A stretch of 64,000 nucleotides of DNA from Phragmites australis (lineage: Eukaryota > Streptophyta > Magnoliopsida > Poales > Poaceae). Numbering within the stretch: position 1 is the stretch's first letter; every line of letters begins with the position of its first letter. The position numbers and the translations under genes were made by a program. Positions 46,432-58,978 of the stretch are shown piece after piece. The DNA lies in contig NC_084936.1 in assembly GCF_958298935.1 (NCBI RefSeq), forward strand, positions 3,169,501-3,233,500. The letters run 5' to 3'. A model generated the notes under the pieces. That model was not told the origin of the DNA, made no database searches, and saw nothing but the letters and a program-made list of their open reading frames with translations.

Positions 46432-47030
46432 GTTTCACATTTGAGAGTTTTTGGGTGTCGGTGCTTCATCCTAAAGCGTGGCAATCTTAACAAGTTCGAG
46501 TTGTGTTCTTCCGATGTCTTTTTCTTAGGGTATTCTCTTCATAGTCATGCTTACTGGGTTTACAATCTTGACACTAACACAATCATAGAATCTTTTAATG
46601 TGACTTTTGATGAGTTAACCCCCAGTACTAGTTCTGTCTTTGAGTTTGTAGGTGATCAGGAGATGAGCGAGAGCATCTCTGTAGATGATGACTTTCTAGC
46701 TCTTGGTGATAACAAGGATGATCCACTACTTCCCTCTACCACACTTGCTCCAGACCTGGCTCCTGCTTCTTCTACTCCAGCAGAGGGTCCTGCAGTCTCT
46801 ACTTCCACTTCAGCTGCTTTTGAGCCTGCACCAGCAGTGTTTGAGGGGGAGGTACACTCACAGCATTAGACCTCTCAACACATTTAGCGGCGACACCCTC
46901 CATAGACGATGATTGGTGATATCAATGAGAGGGTAACGAGGTCCAAATCTGTTTCTCATGCTTCTTTTACTGATTCTGCATTCGTTACTTCTTTTGAGCC
47001 CCACGATGTTGGATATGCTTTATCTAATTC
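46432..47030 (+). pseudogene. Copia integrase C-terminal part and linker
   Basis: It continues from 43279 after the nested LTR: VSHLRVFGCRCFILKRGNLNKFE and FLGYSLHSHAYWVYN are the conserved copia integrase C-terminal motifs. A proline/serine/threonine-rich linker leads to the reverse transcriptase. Confidence 0.8.
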
Positions 47031-47040
47031 GAGTTAGGTC

Positions 47041-47760
47041 AATGCCATGCATGAAGAGCTTAAATTTTTTGAGAGAAACCAAGTTTGGATTCTTGTAGAG
47101 CCACCCACTAATATTCACACCATAGGCACAAAATGGGTTTTCAAAAATAAACAGGAAGATGATGGATCTGTAATGAGAAACAAGGCTAGACTAGTGACTC
47201 AGGGTTTCACTCAGGTAGAGGGGATAGACTTTAGAGAGACTTTTACATCGATAGCTAGACTTGAAGCCATTAGGATCCTCCTTGCATTTGCGGCATCTCG
47301 AGGTTTTAAGTTGTACCAGATGGATGTCAAGAGTGCTTTTCTTAATGGTTTCATTCAGGAAGAGGTCTATGTTAGGCAACTCTCAGGCTTTGAGCACCCC
47401 AAATACCTACATAGAGTTTACAATCTTAGAAAGGCTTTGTATGAGCTTAAGCAGACACCTAGAGCTTGGTATGATAGGCTTAGGTCTTTCTTGCTAGAGC
47501 ATGGGTATGTGATGGGGTTAGTTGAAAAAACTTTGTTTACTCTCAGACATAACAATCATTTCTTACTTGTTTAGATATATCTGGATGATATTATTTTTTA
47601 ATGGCTCTTCTCATTCATTTATGGCCAATTTTGCAGAAACTATGAGCAAGAAGTTCGAGATATCGATAATTGGCGAGCTCAACTTCTTTCTTGGGCTACA
47701 AATCAAGCAATGCAAGTAAGGTATATTCGTCCACCAGACGAAGTACACCAAGGATTTACT
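47041..47760 (+). pseudogene. Copia reverse transcriptase remnant
   Basis: The 175-codon frame 47047-47574 carries RVT_2 motifs ([61 protein letters not shown]). The catalytic Y-L-D-D-I box follows at 47578-47592 after a stop and is then shifted out of frame. Confidence 0.85.
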
Positions 47761-47769
47761 AAAGAAGTT

Positions 47770-48510
47770 CGATATGAGTGATGCGAAGCCCTTGGCAACA
47801 CCTATGGCCACCTCGATTATGCTTGATCCAGATGAAGATGGAGAGGAGGTGGACCAGCAGGAGTACAGGAGCATGATCGGCTCTCTCATATACTTGAAGG
47901 TGAAAAGATCCGACATCCACTTCGTCATTTGCTTATGTGCTCGTTTCCAAGTCTCACTGAGGATGTCTCACCACCAAACAGTGAAACGCATTCTGAGATA
48001 CCTCAAGCACACTCTCGAGTATGGGCTTTAGTTTTTCTCTTCCTCTTTGCTTTCTCGTCGAAGTTTTTTAGATGTGGATTTTGCTGGTTGTAGAATTGAT
48101 AGGAAAAGTATCTCTGGTACTTGTCACTTCTTGGGTAGTTCTCTTGTGTGTTGGTCTTCTCGCAAACAGTCTAGCATTGCACAGTCTACTATTGAAGTTG
48201 AATATGTAGCTGTTGCTAGCTGTTGCTCATATATTTTATGGATGGTTGCTACTTTGAGAGATTTTGGGTTGAATTTTAGGAGTGTGCCAATTTTAGGAGT
48301 GCTTAGCCAACAACCTAATTCAACACTCTAGAACCAAATACATAGATGTGAGATTCTACTTTCTAGAAGACTGTAATGAGAAGGAAGATATTGAGTTGAG
48401 CTACATAGATACCTAACATCAGCTAGCTGATATATTCACCAAGCCTCTAAATGCTACAAGATTTTCCTATTTGAGAGGAGAGTTCGGTGTGTGTCATCCC
48501 TATAGCATTG
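47770..48510 (+). pseudogene. Copia RNase H remnant and 3' end of pol
   Basis: Contains TPMATSIMLDPDEDGEEVDQQEYRSMIGSLIYL, then DVDFAGCRIDRKSISGTCHFLG and CWSSRKQSSIAQSTIEVEYVA, the standard copia RNase H blocks. The pol end, with FTKPLNATRFSYLRGEFGVC, runs to about 48512 before a GAGGGGGAG purine tract. Confidence 0.85.
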
Positions 48511-48930
48511 TGTGAGGGGGAGTTATCCTTTGTACAAACTCTATCTTACTTTTGTTGTATTTGCATTACATTTCATTATGTAAGATAAGCATAGTAGTTG
48601 AGCTTTTACTTGTATGTCTTTAGCATTTTCAATTGCTAGACTTGAATTTGGACTAAGTTGAGTAGTTGTGTGGAGCAATATTTTAATCTTAGGCTCTTCT
48701 TGATGCTTTGATATGATACATTTCAAGCAAGCTTGCTTTCCTTAAGATGAAATTTAGTAATTTTATGAATCATGTAGGCTTTGAAATGCAATATTCTTGA
48801 TCACCATGTTCGTAATTGCTTAGGCTTAGTCAATGCTTGTGTTAAGGCTAGTTTGATGAATATCTTGCTCTATGTCTTCTTGGTTCAAGACAGTGGATTG
48901 AGAAATATTGCACTATATTTTCTGTCTTTG

Positions 48931-50206
48931 TGGTGCCGGACGATCAAGGAGGGTCAGACGGAGTCAATGGTGATCCTAGTTTTACATATGGAGGTCAAGC
49001 AAAATATGAAACGGAGGATGAAGATGACGTGTGGACAAAATCAAGCGAAAGGGATACCTGTGCAAGTGACAAGACGACCCAAGGAATCGGGAGCAGAAGA
49101 GAGTTGCCAGTGGTCAAGATCGCAAGACGGAGCAAACACATCATCATCAGAGCACTTGCTTTAGGAGGAAGCAAGTGGCGGCTAGTCACGCTTTGAGAAA
49201 CGTGATAGGATTTCGCGGTTTGGCCTTAAAATCATGGGAGGACTAGAAGAGTATGTGACACCATCGTAAAGCTTGCGTCGAGACGAAGCTAAGTCGTAAA
49301 GGCGCCGAGATCGTCCGATAAATGAAGAAAATGGACCAAAATATCCTCGGTGGTAGGTAAGAGTGTACTAAAAGAGATAGGTATTTTGGGAAAAAGCTAT
49401 GAAATTTAGGGATCAAATTTCTAGAACTATAAATAGAGAGGTAGGGCTGTGAGAGAGATGAAACCAGCCACTTGAGCCTATTGTGCTACTCATTTGAGAG
49501 CATAGTGCTAGGGTTTCAGAGGAGGGGAATGATGAGTGCTTAGCTTATGTATTAAGTGATAGTTTTGAGTGAAAAATCTTTGTAATCCGTCTAAAATAGG
49601 GCTGACCTCTTTAAGTAATGAAGTTTATATTTTTGCACATGTTTGAATTCCGCTCCTTCTAATTTCACTCTATTGGTTCTCTTACAAGTTTGAAAGTTTT
49701 CGGTGTTTTTTTTTATTTTCGTTTTGTTTTTTAGGCTGAATTTTAGCATCTTGTGAAGTCATTCTTCTTGTTGCTAAATACATAAAAATCACATACAAGT
49801 ATATACTCATGGGTCTTGAACTCTCTTACCTCTAGATTATCAACTTGTAGAATTTCTTCAACCGGTAACCTTATCTTCGATTTTTGAATCTTTCTTCTCA
49901 AGTTCCAAACTTTATGTGGGGATGAGTTATGGATTAGTTTACTGTGGAACCTAGTGTTCGATTCCAACCATGAGACCCACCTTTGATTGAATCTTCAAGT
50001 TTGGTTTTTGAATTATTTGAGTTTCTATTCTGTTCTAGTCGGATCTTCCGGAATGAGCTCTGTGTTTTCGCTGTGTTTCTGTGTTTTGTGTTGTGCTTTG
50101 TTCTTGAGATACGTTGGGTAACAAAATAAGAGAAGATCATCTATTTTGAAAGAAATTTGTTGAGACGTATATTCACATCCCTTTAGTCGTCATTCTTGGT
50201 CTTGTA
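48931..50206 (+). repeat. 3' LTR of the copia element (aligned part)
   Basis: This is the counterpart of 38486-39746. Its upstream neighbour (48512-48930) does not match the region upstream of the 5' block, so the 3' LTR has probably lost its left part or the U3 regions have diverged. The terminal CA has become TA. Confidence 0.8.
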
Positions 50207-50728
50207 AAAGATCCAATGCTTAAAAATCAAGTGTTTTGGGAGGTGAGAAAACATCCCAAGTGTTGTATAGACAGACCTCCTTGTTCGGTGTCAAAGCTGG
50301 ATGGCGATGAGAGCCCGATGAGGCATGGTTTTTGAACGGCGGCAGTAGGGGCAACTGTGTCACTGGCACGTGGGCCCCTACCGAGGCTGACGTCCTTTAC
50401 ATTATCCAGAAATGAAATAGTGCGGACATGATAGGTGGGCCTGAGGTGAGAAAGTTGTAGTTTTTTTGCAAAATATTTCAAAATAGTTTGAGGTTTTTTA
50501 AATTAGCACTAGAAGTTGTAGTTTTTTGCAACATGTGTCAAAATAGTTATAGGTTTTTGAAATTTACTCTATATTTTCCATCCTTCTTCCTTAAGGGACA
50601 ATTGTTTCAGTTGTTGAAATGAAAAGTGTTCATTGTAGACCTTTTGAAAAGGTACTTCTACTGTACAGAAATTCCTATTATTGCAAATTCATTATCCTTG
50701 TTTTAGCAGTGCTTTTATCTTTCTACAG
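50207..50728. other. Spacer between the copia LTR and the O-methyltransferase pseudogene
   Basis: No gene is seen. GTGTTCATTGTAGACCTTTTGAAAAG at about 50628 resembles 25064-25088 near the DUF599 cluster, so a dispersed repeat is probably present. Confidence 0.4.
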
Positions 50729-52275
50729 GGTTATTCATCGTTAGCTGTAGCACTAACACTCCCTGAATCTGGTCGCTTGGTTGCTTGTGAAAGGGATGAA
50801 AGATGTCTAGGAGTTACCAAGAAATACTATCAGCTTTGCTGGTGTTGCACACGAGGTGATTCTTATGATAATTCACATCTTAACCCTTCAATAGAAATTT
50901 AACAATTAAGCGTTTGTGATTTTTAAGCCAGTTCAAGAACTTTTTCGTAGGACAAAGTTAGAGATGCTTAAAGTAGGCTGAAGACCTTGTGTTCTGGTGC
51001 AAAATTGAAATTCTTCCAAAGAAAAACTTCCTTTAAAGTTCACTTCTTTCCTTTGTGCTATCTGTTTCACTGTTCTTAGATTTGTTTCAGATTGTATTGA
51101 GTTCTATGGCACTGATAAGGATTCTTAATACATTGCATATTTGCATTTAATCTTGTTTGAAATCTAGTCATCATTATATTAACCAATATTTCCTCATTCA
51201 TAAGTTAAAGCTGAATATGTTTGGAACTACCCTACAATTGCAATAATTTATTAGTATATTATATAAACCATTTGTGTTTTTCTATTCTAGATTTTTATGC
51301 TGATCAATGTGTTAAAATCCCTCAGATTGATGTGAAACATGCTTTAGCTGCGGATTCTCTTCAATCATTGCTTGATTGTGGTGAAGCTTCCAGGTATACT
51401 GATTTATAGTTTGTTCTAATCCATGATCACATAAGTTAACCTCTTACATTTGTATCTAACCTTTACTTTTCCACCTTTTCTAGCTATGACTTAGTATTTG
51501 TTGATGCTGATAAGAGAATGTATGAGTAGTATTTTGAGCTTCTACTGAAGCTAGTAAGATTTTAACATTTGGTTTATCTTCTGGGTCATATTTAACACAT
51601 GCGGTCTTACACTCAATTTACCCCATAGAGTGCTTTACCCTTTTTTAGTCCTTATGTTTCTTATACTGTTTGAAGAAATTAGTTATTTTAGAAGCTTTCT
51701 TGTCTCAAATTTGGTTTCTAATATTCTTAGATATCAACTGTAGGTAAGAGTTGGTGGCTTAATTGTAATGGACAATGTCCTTTGGTATGGAAGAGTTGCT
51801 GATCCAATGGTCGGTTAGAATGGCTTTGAGAGATAGCATACTAATATGTTTCAGAGTAGACATCATATTTAACACATCCACCTTTTTTTAGGTTGATGAC
51901 CAAAAGACAATCAGTATAAGGAACTTCAATAAGAAAGTTTTGGAGGATAAGCGTGTCGATATCAGCATGGTCTCTTTCTCCCTCCCCTTGTAATACGTTT
52001 GATATCTGGTGCAATGCATATTACTTGCAATTTTTTAGAGAAACTTTGACATGCCAGCACAATTTTTTGTCCTGTAGAAGATGGGAACAGTACAAACTCT
52101 GATGTGTAGCAGTACTGCAATATCAGCATCCTTCATTTGTTAACAATGGCATTATTATTTGGGGGACTTGCAGGTGCCTATTGCGGATGGGATGACAATT
52201 TGCCGGAAGCTAGTAGATACTTTACTTCACAGCATATTATGTACATGTAAACTTCTTGCCGATATCAAGCCCTGA
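50729..52275 (+). pseudogene. Plastid-type SAM O-methyltransferase pseudogene (lacks 5' exons)
   Basis: Six exon-like blocks are readable: 50729-50855, 51326-51393, 51484-51553, 51744-about 51808, 51900-51969 and 52174-52275. All are bounded by AG/GT signals. They encode the methyltransf_3 (CCoAOMT-like) core of the At3g62000 type: GYSSLAVALTLPESG (SAM site), DVKHALAADSLQSLL-like, DLVFVDADKRMYE, VRVGGLIVMDNVLW, KTISIRNFNK and IADGMTICRKL. Breaks are a 1-nt insertion in the first block (CAGCTTTGCTGG) and a TAG at 51527-51529. The exons for the N-terminal third are missing, and the copia LTR ends 520 bp upstream. Intron retention shows it is not a processed copy. Confidence 0.85.
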
Positions 52276-53443
52276 AAGATCAAACTGCTATGGGGCAATT
52301 AAGTAAAAGAATTACAGGTGATGTACCTCTTGACATTGATAATATCCACAGATGCAGCAAGCGGCCTACCCCCAAGTGTACAAACCACCATGGAGGAGAC
52401 ATGTGGTGCATCAGACCCATTGCTGCACTGAAGCAGATTAACATTGGCATGGGTATTTTTCCTGAATTGACTTTGATTTTATTTGCTCCTCAGAAAACAG
52501 TTGTAGACTCAAGCACGAAACGAACATGCTGCTATGGTGTTTAGTTGATGGATCACGGTTTTGATATGTACCTTTCTTCTGTAGGGAAAACAGATGGTGT
52601 GCTTTTACATGTAGCAGTGTACCGATCCACTGAATTTCGATCTTTGGTATTCCACAAGTATGTTCAGGAGGGATTAGGTGCACGAATGGATTGGCCACAT
52701 ATGAAATATCATGTTTAGGCAAGTGGTAGTAAAATCTCGTTAAATTGTTGACAATGCGTATAACAAGCAGCTGGTTGCAAGTGTTAAGACGATTTCTTCC
52801 AAATGCTTGGGTATGTGCGGTTTACTCATTTTTCCTCTGATTTTTCATTGACTACTGATGTCTGAATCAGGATCAAGCTATAATACCACTGATTTCACTT
52901 ATGTACGTCTACCGTTGTGTGCTAACCTACTTACACACAAATCAGTCAATGCAAAATATTCCATCTACAATCAGAATACTGTATCATTGTGAATTATTGA
53001 TATTGTTTCCATCTTTTTAACGTTCACGGCAATGCATTGCTGTTTGCTGAAGGCTACCTAGATGCAAGTGGTTCGTGTCAAAATTAAGTTTAAATTCAAA
53101 TATCTTGTAAATTAGCAACAACAGGACCAGTTGATTAAGCCTTTATCGCATAAAGTGTACAATCCAATGAAGGAACGAGACATGAACGTTCTACCTGAAC
53201 TAGCGATAAAAACAATCAGAACAAACAATGGGGAAATTGTCAAGTTCTCATTGCCGGTATCAAGTTTGCCTTTGCATGTGTTCGAGAAAAAAAGTTTGCC
53301 TTTGCACAAACAGTTTTTCAGTCAAAAGAACTTGAGAATCTCCACCAAATTCCATAAATTTCCCTGTGGTGAACTTGTATGGTAAACAGTTCCATGTAGG
53401 ATTTTCTACCTCCACAAAAGCCTAACAAACAACTTGAACAAAT
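52276..53443. other. Intergenic, includes the presumed 3' UTR of the SKS gene
   Basis: No recognisable gene is seen. The SKS 3' UTR (minus) probably occupies the last 100-300 bases. A 29-codon frame near 52352-52440 has no family. Confidence 0.45.
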
Positions 53444-56400
53444 TCAACTGAAGCACAAAGCTGCAATGATCAGCGTCACGGCCGCGAGGAGCCTGGCGCT
53501 CCATCGGGCTCCAGCAAGTGCCGACGATTTGCTGTTCGTCTGGTGAACCTGCGGCCTGGAAGGTTTTTCAGAACAGGATGTGAGTTGTAGGCCAAGAACA
53601 ACAAAAATTTACCATTACATCAAAGGACAAGATAGCATTCAGCTGAAACATACTTTTGCCTTTCTTTCAGTAGACCGCAGTACAGGGCGTTATCCGGTAT
53701 GATCATTTCAGTGATGTTGTAGCCCTGTGGATCAGGAACCTTCACATAGACCTCCTGCCCTCTGTACCAGTTATCCAGCTTTTCGGCGCGGAGATTCCAG
53801 ATACCGACATTGTCAAGCGAAACTAGGACCGCAGTCCAGCCTCCGGGGAAGACCTGTTTGGCATTGGAAAGATCAGAATGTCCAAGGGTGCAGCTGTGTG
53901 AAATGCAGAACTTTTTTTCTGTCGATGAAGTGCAGAACTTTTGACACATGATCAGATGGTCCTCAAGAAGTTGTGTACCTGAGTAGTGCTGCGAGAGATG
54001 GCATCCTGTTTGTTGTATCCATTCCTCCTGTCTGGTGTCCACTCACCATAATCCATCCTGAAATTTACAACATGGCAGTTCTTTCAGATGATCAAGCTGA
54101 ACAGAAGACTGGATAAAGCTAAAGAATGTGATGGTTCAGCACATACCCGACAACAAAGAATGAGTAACCATCCAGATGGTAGGTCTGAACATCAGTGTCA
54201 TTGTTCTGGAAGACGATCTCGAGGAAGCCCTTGTAGGATGCGTTCAACGCAGATGAAGCTATCCTCGCTGGCGCATTGCTTGGCATCGTGGGGAAGTCAG
54301 TTGCGTAGACTCCAGTCAGGTTGTGGAGGTCAGCAAGCCTCAGTGGCGTCTCAGGAGGAGAGTATGAGATTCTGTTTATCGTCCTTCGACGCTTCCCATT
54401 GATGCGCAAGGGCGGCTCGTTCTTCAGAACGAAGGTCTGGGTGATGTTTATCGAACCGTAGCGGAATGATCCTTGTGGGTTTGGACGGGCAGCACCAGCA
54501 CTCGTATTCATGCTGAAAGAACAATGGCAAGGGCTCTTAATGGAGAACATATTAACATCAGATGAAGTCATTCAAGTTAAATAGATTGTGTTAGAAAGCA
54601 AAATAAATAAACAACAGCAGAAGAATCAGATATGCTAAATGAAGCTCAGAATCCATGGTAATTCAAGATCAAAAGTGCTTTCACGTCAAGATCACAATAA
54701 TGCACTCTTGTGAATCTCAAATGCACTTACCTGATAGACCTTGCTTGGTTCATGGAGTAGACCTTGTCGTAGTAATCATTTGGAGCATCAGGGAGGGGGC
54801 CAGAAGCACTGCCTTCGGAGTTTGAGTACTGCAGGATGGCCACACCGTTGACCTCGCGCCACCAAGGATCGCTTACGAACCTCGGGCTCGCCACGATGTA
54901 GTAGTCGGTGCTCGCATTTTGGTCCATGGTCACCAAGAAAGAGTAGGACTGTCCCACATGGATGTCGAGGTTGGTGTAGTTCTGCTGATTGGTATAGGTT
55001 CCTTCGGCCTCTACCAGACGCATGTTGTGATTCTGGATCCTGAAGTTGAGGCTAGTTGATATGCCAACATTGTGGACACGGAAGCGATATGTTTTGCCTG
55101 TTCCAAAATATTCAGAGCATCAGATTTTACAGGACTGGTGATGATAAATACGGAATTTTTGGAGTAATGCTGATAATCATCTGATGCATCAGATGCTTCT
55201 GTAAACAATCTCGACATCGGTATGCAAATGCAACTGGATGATTTGTAATCATCACCTGCTTCCATTTATTTTGATTTCAAAATCACACAGAATGGGAAAA
55301 ATCTGGCCTTTGCAATTGAAACATCCCCGCTACACGGCAAGTACCAAATTGATGACAAGTTGAAACATAACCATGACTAGCATTAAACACAAATGTGATG
55401 TATTCGCAAAAAAACTATTATCTGGGATTTTGGGTACATGTAAAGCTGCAAATTTGCAAACAAATGAGTGATCAAAGATATATAGTTGACCTGGCTCAAC
55501 TCCGACAGTTTCGTACTGAAGGCCATCTCGAACCAGTGTATTGTCGTATCTGTAAGGGGCCCTTCCATTGATCAGAATTGCATCCGGTACTCCGAGATCC
55601 TTGCCATCATCTAGCATGTTCCTCAATTCCTACATGGGACAGAATTCTCACATTACAAGAAGAATATACAAAATCTTTCCGCAAAGACCAGAGCATCATA
55701 TCATTGTGTCAAAGATTAAGAAAGCCCACTCTTTATCTCTGAAATATCACACTGGTTAAATAAATTGCAGTGACAAACACAAGAACAAATTTCTTACAAT
55801 GTGGCTCTTGGTGTACCAATCCCCAATGAACAGGGTGATGTCGCCGTCAGGCTGGTCGAAGGGGACCGGGACGATGGCGCGGTTGTTGACGGTGATGGGG
55901 CCGTACCCGCCGGCGGCTCGCTGGAGGCCGAGCGACGGGAAGTAGAAGAAGCTGCCGATCTGGTCCTTGAGCTGGAACTGGTAGGTCCAGTTCCATCCCG
56001 GAGGGATCGGGCAGTTGGTGCCAGCGACGCCGTCCTGCCACGAGTTCATCCTCATCTGGATGCCATCCCTGCCATTGCCATTGGAAAGGAGAGAGCTTAC
56101 CATATCAGCTGCCACATGAGAAGAAAATTGGCGCCAATGCTAGTTCAGTTTTAAAAGTTGGAACTTGCAGAAGCAACCCTCATTGTATTGAGCACTTCTA
56201 TCGTGTTCTCAAGCATGATTAGACATTTGCAATGCTGTTTGCTACTAATTTCAAAGAACACGGCATGGGTAGAAATGTTCTACACATTTTATTTTGAGGG
56301 CGAGATGTTCTACACATTTTATTGGGTACAGATATAATTCAAGAACACGGATATCTAAAAAGACATAAAGTTGCTAGATTTCTTTCAGTAAATAGTTAGA

Positions 56401-57959
56401 GCAAATGACATGCTGGTATGAACTATAAAGTTGTAAATGATATGATGCAGAGAAACACGCGATCTGAGCAAGTCAGCAGGAAAGAACATGATGTGCCTGT
56501 CCATATATGTCAATATGCCATGATCAATTAAGCCCATAAATGTCTCAAATGCATAAGGCATTTATAATTTTATATGGCACAATACATAATAGGGAGGCCA
56601 AGAGGCACCACAGAAATGGAAGTACAGCTCAAAATCCACCCAGAATTCGATCATAAATCCATCCATCACAGATGGAAACTGAAGATATGGCTGCGAACAT
56701 ATCATTGACTCATACTATTCACTGCTGCTTTTTTTTTTATTCGATCAACAAAATGCATATGCGGCGCATGTTTTTTTTTTGTGTGGCAAAGAAATGATTT
56801 TCTGCAGGAGATGATAAGACTAATTGAGATCTGCTGCATCAAAATGAACTGATCTTTCTTTTTTTTAAAAATGAACTGATCTGAGCTGGTGATGTATTTA
56901 TATACAGAGAGGCGTCAGAAGTAGTAAGTACCAGGTGATGAGGAGGGGCTCATCCAGGTTGTTTTGGACGTTCACCCTGACGTTCTCGTTGGTCGTCACG
57001 TTCAGGACCGGCCCCGGGAACTGGTTGTTTATCGCAATCACCTGAAGACAAATGGAGAGTCGCGTATTCACATCCGTGCCCTCAGATTTTGCATCTCCAA
57101 CCCCAAAAAAAGAGTCGCTTGTTCACAAAAACTTTTTTGTAGGAGACATGTAAGAAAAAACCGAGTGCAAGATCTTCATCTTGATTATTTGCACACACAC
57201 AAAAAATAAACTTTTGGAACTTCCGAATGGATTGCGAAAGAGGGATTTTTTTTAATGCAAGATTACTGCAGGACAAGAGTTTCAGGCATGAACCACCGAA
57301 TAAAAATTCAAAAGAAATAAAAAGAAATCTTTTTCCCACGAGAAATGAACTGCGTTTAGATCAAGCTAGAAACGACATCCTGAAAAGAAAGGGGGGTTTG
57401 CTGATCCCAAGAACACGTATCACGACCAAGAGAAAAGATTTTCATCTAAAAAGAGAGGATTTTTCTTGCAACGTCGTTGCAAATTTGTTTTTTAGAGGAG
57501 AGGCCGGTCGTTACGAAAATTTTAGGACAAATCCATGTAGGAGAACGGAGAAGCGAAACGACCACGACGAGATCGTGCGATGGAAACTGCTCGCGCGGAG
57601 AAGAGAAAATAAAGGAAGCATTTTTAAGACAGGCTCATCGAACAAACAAACGTCAAAACTCAAAACAACTCAAAAGAAAGATGACATTTTGTTCACAAGA
57701 TCAAGATCTTAGAAATCCGGAAACGGTGAAGAACGAGAGCAAAAAAAAAAACCACGGAACAAGTTGGAAAGAAACCAAGAACCTAGGCGGCACGGAGAGA
57801 AAGAGAAAGAGGGAGGTGCCAGCAACGAGTACGTGCCTTCTGCGCGGAGCCGAGGGGCTCCAGCGTCAGGTACGCCACCTCCCACCGCACCTCCGCCTGC
57901 GCCGCCGCCGACGCCACGACGGCCGCGAACACCACGGCGGCCGCCATCACAGCCGCCAT
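53444..57959 (-). CDS. SKU5-similar (SKS) multicopper-oxidase-like GPI protein
   Basis: Nine exons (minus): 57837-57959, 56932-57041, 55798-56068, 55491-55629, 54731-55097, 54147-54512, 53979-54057, 53654-53853 and 53444-53555. All joins keep frame and give 588 aa, normal for the family. Residues 1-21 are a signal peptide. Three cupredoxin domains follow. The C-terminal tail ends in a hydrophobic stretch (AARLLAAVTLIIAAL-like) that fits a GPI-anchor signal. Copper-ligand sites are replaced as in SKU5/SKS proteins (TWDGIQMRMNSWQDG in place of a His-Trp-His site, NVGIWNLRAEKLDNWY in place of His-Cys-His), so it is probably not an oxidase. Relatives act at the plasma membrane and wall in directional growth. 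The first intron has a GC donor. No lesion is seen. Confidence 0.92.
57042..57836 (-). other. First intron of the SKS gene, GC-AG type
   Basis: On the minus strand the exon ends CAGAAG and the intron begins GCACGT; it ends TCTTCAG. Using the nearest GT (four bases later) would break the frame, whereas GC keeps residues EPLGSAQK-VIAINNQFPGP contiguous as in relatives. Open frames on the plus strand here (57227-57712) are not genes. Confidence 0.75.
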
Positions 57960-58834
57960 GAACGGGTCTCCTGCGCTGCGTGCACTCCACCAAGTCCCTC
58001 TCGTCCTGCCCTCGCGTGAGGGGTTTTGGCCTCTCTTGGTGTGGGGTTTTGAGCTATAAAAAGTGGAAAAGAGAGGGGAGAGAGAGAGAGACAGTAGAGA
58101 AGATGGAAAGCAACGCAGAAGTTCCAAAACCAAACATGAATGAGCAAAAGGAAGTTTCGAAGGTGCCTTTTATTTATGGCCAATAATAAATAAGTAATAA
58201 TCGCAAAAATACGAATGTGCAATATCTCACTCGATTATTCATGGGTTTATATTAAGTGTTATATATGTGCCAAGGATTGAGGAAGGCGGGTTTGGGACCG
58301 TCCGATCGAGTTTCTAGCGGCCAGGATTAAGGGCGTGGTGAGCTGCCGCCTCGGAGGCCCTCCTTCGCAGAATCCAACCAATTATCAGTGCGTCGTGCAT
58401 GCACCGATTGTATAAATACACTGAGCTGCAGCGGTAGTAGCTATAAGCAAGAAGCGTCGTGTTACGTCACAATGAACTTTTCCACGTGTATCCTTTCAGT
58501 TTTATTTCCGGAAAGTAAGAAATTGCAAAAAGAAAAAAAAATTACATGCCATGCAAAAAATGGGACAGCGGGGGATTTTATAAATGGGCAGAATCTACCG
58601 ATATTTATACTCTATAAAATGCAAAAGTTATGATAGATCTAATTGATCTTATAGCCATCTTATAAAATTAGACCCATTCTTCTTTCTAAATATATATTTA
58701 ATCTTCAATTATTTATCTTACATACCTAAACGTCCGATATTACCTTTCATACATTACAAAAATACATCTAATCTCCTATTATTTATTTTCTATACTTAGA
58801 CGTCCAATATTTGTCTTCCATATATTCACCGGTG
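57960..58834. other. SKS promoter region and AT-rich spacer
   Basis: On the minus strand the leader contains a CT-rich patch (58072-58097, read as (CT)n) and a weak TATA-like TTTTTATAG near 58054-58063. Beyond it is AT-rich DNA with a diverged ~90-bp repeat around 58700-58810 (TATTTAT(C/T)TT, AACGTCCGATATT or GACGTCCAATATT). No gene is seen. Confidence 0.45.
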
Positions 58835-58978
58835 GATTTCTCCAGATGTTGCGTCGTCTCTCACACTTTGCCTACAACGTCGGGTTTCTCCAGAAGGTGT
58901 GTCGTCTCCCGCACTTCGCCTACAACACCGCCTTTCTGGAGAGAGTGTGTCCCCACTCGCACGTCGCCTCCACCGTTG
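58835..58978. repeat. Three 48-bp tandem repeats, frame-preserving
   Basis: Units start at 58835, 58883 and 58931 with TTTCTCCAG or TTTCTGGAG, followed by TGTGTCGTC-like and CACTTCGCCTACAAC-like parts. In plus frame 2 each encodes a related 16-residue block (for example FSRRCVVSRTSPTTPP). No credible gene surrounds them. Confidence 0.8.

Larger units (their letters stand above)
37860..50206 (+). mobile_element. Decayed Sirevirus-like Ty1-copia retrotransposon
   Basis: Aligned LTR blocks are 38486-39746 (5') and 48931-50206 (3'), with TATA boxes at 38975 and 49428. The 5' LTR probably extends upstream to about 37.86 kb. A primer site TAGTATCAGAGC (one change from tRNA-Met type) follows the 5' LTR at about 39749. 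The interior keeps copia order: gag with two zinc knuckles, protease, integrase, reverse transcriptase and RNase H, all on the plus strand and broken by stops. Two knuckles and a coiled-coil-rich gag fit the Sirevirus lineage. A solo gypsy-type LTR is nested at 43280-46426. The start position is uncertain. Confidence 0.85.

Noticed and set aside
57227..58019. 161- and 180-codon plus-strand frames
   Set aside because: They lie in intron 1 and antisense to exon 1 of the SKS gene, are Lys/Arg-rich and have no domain.
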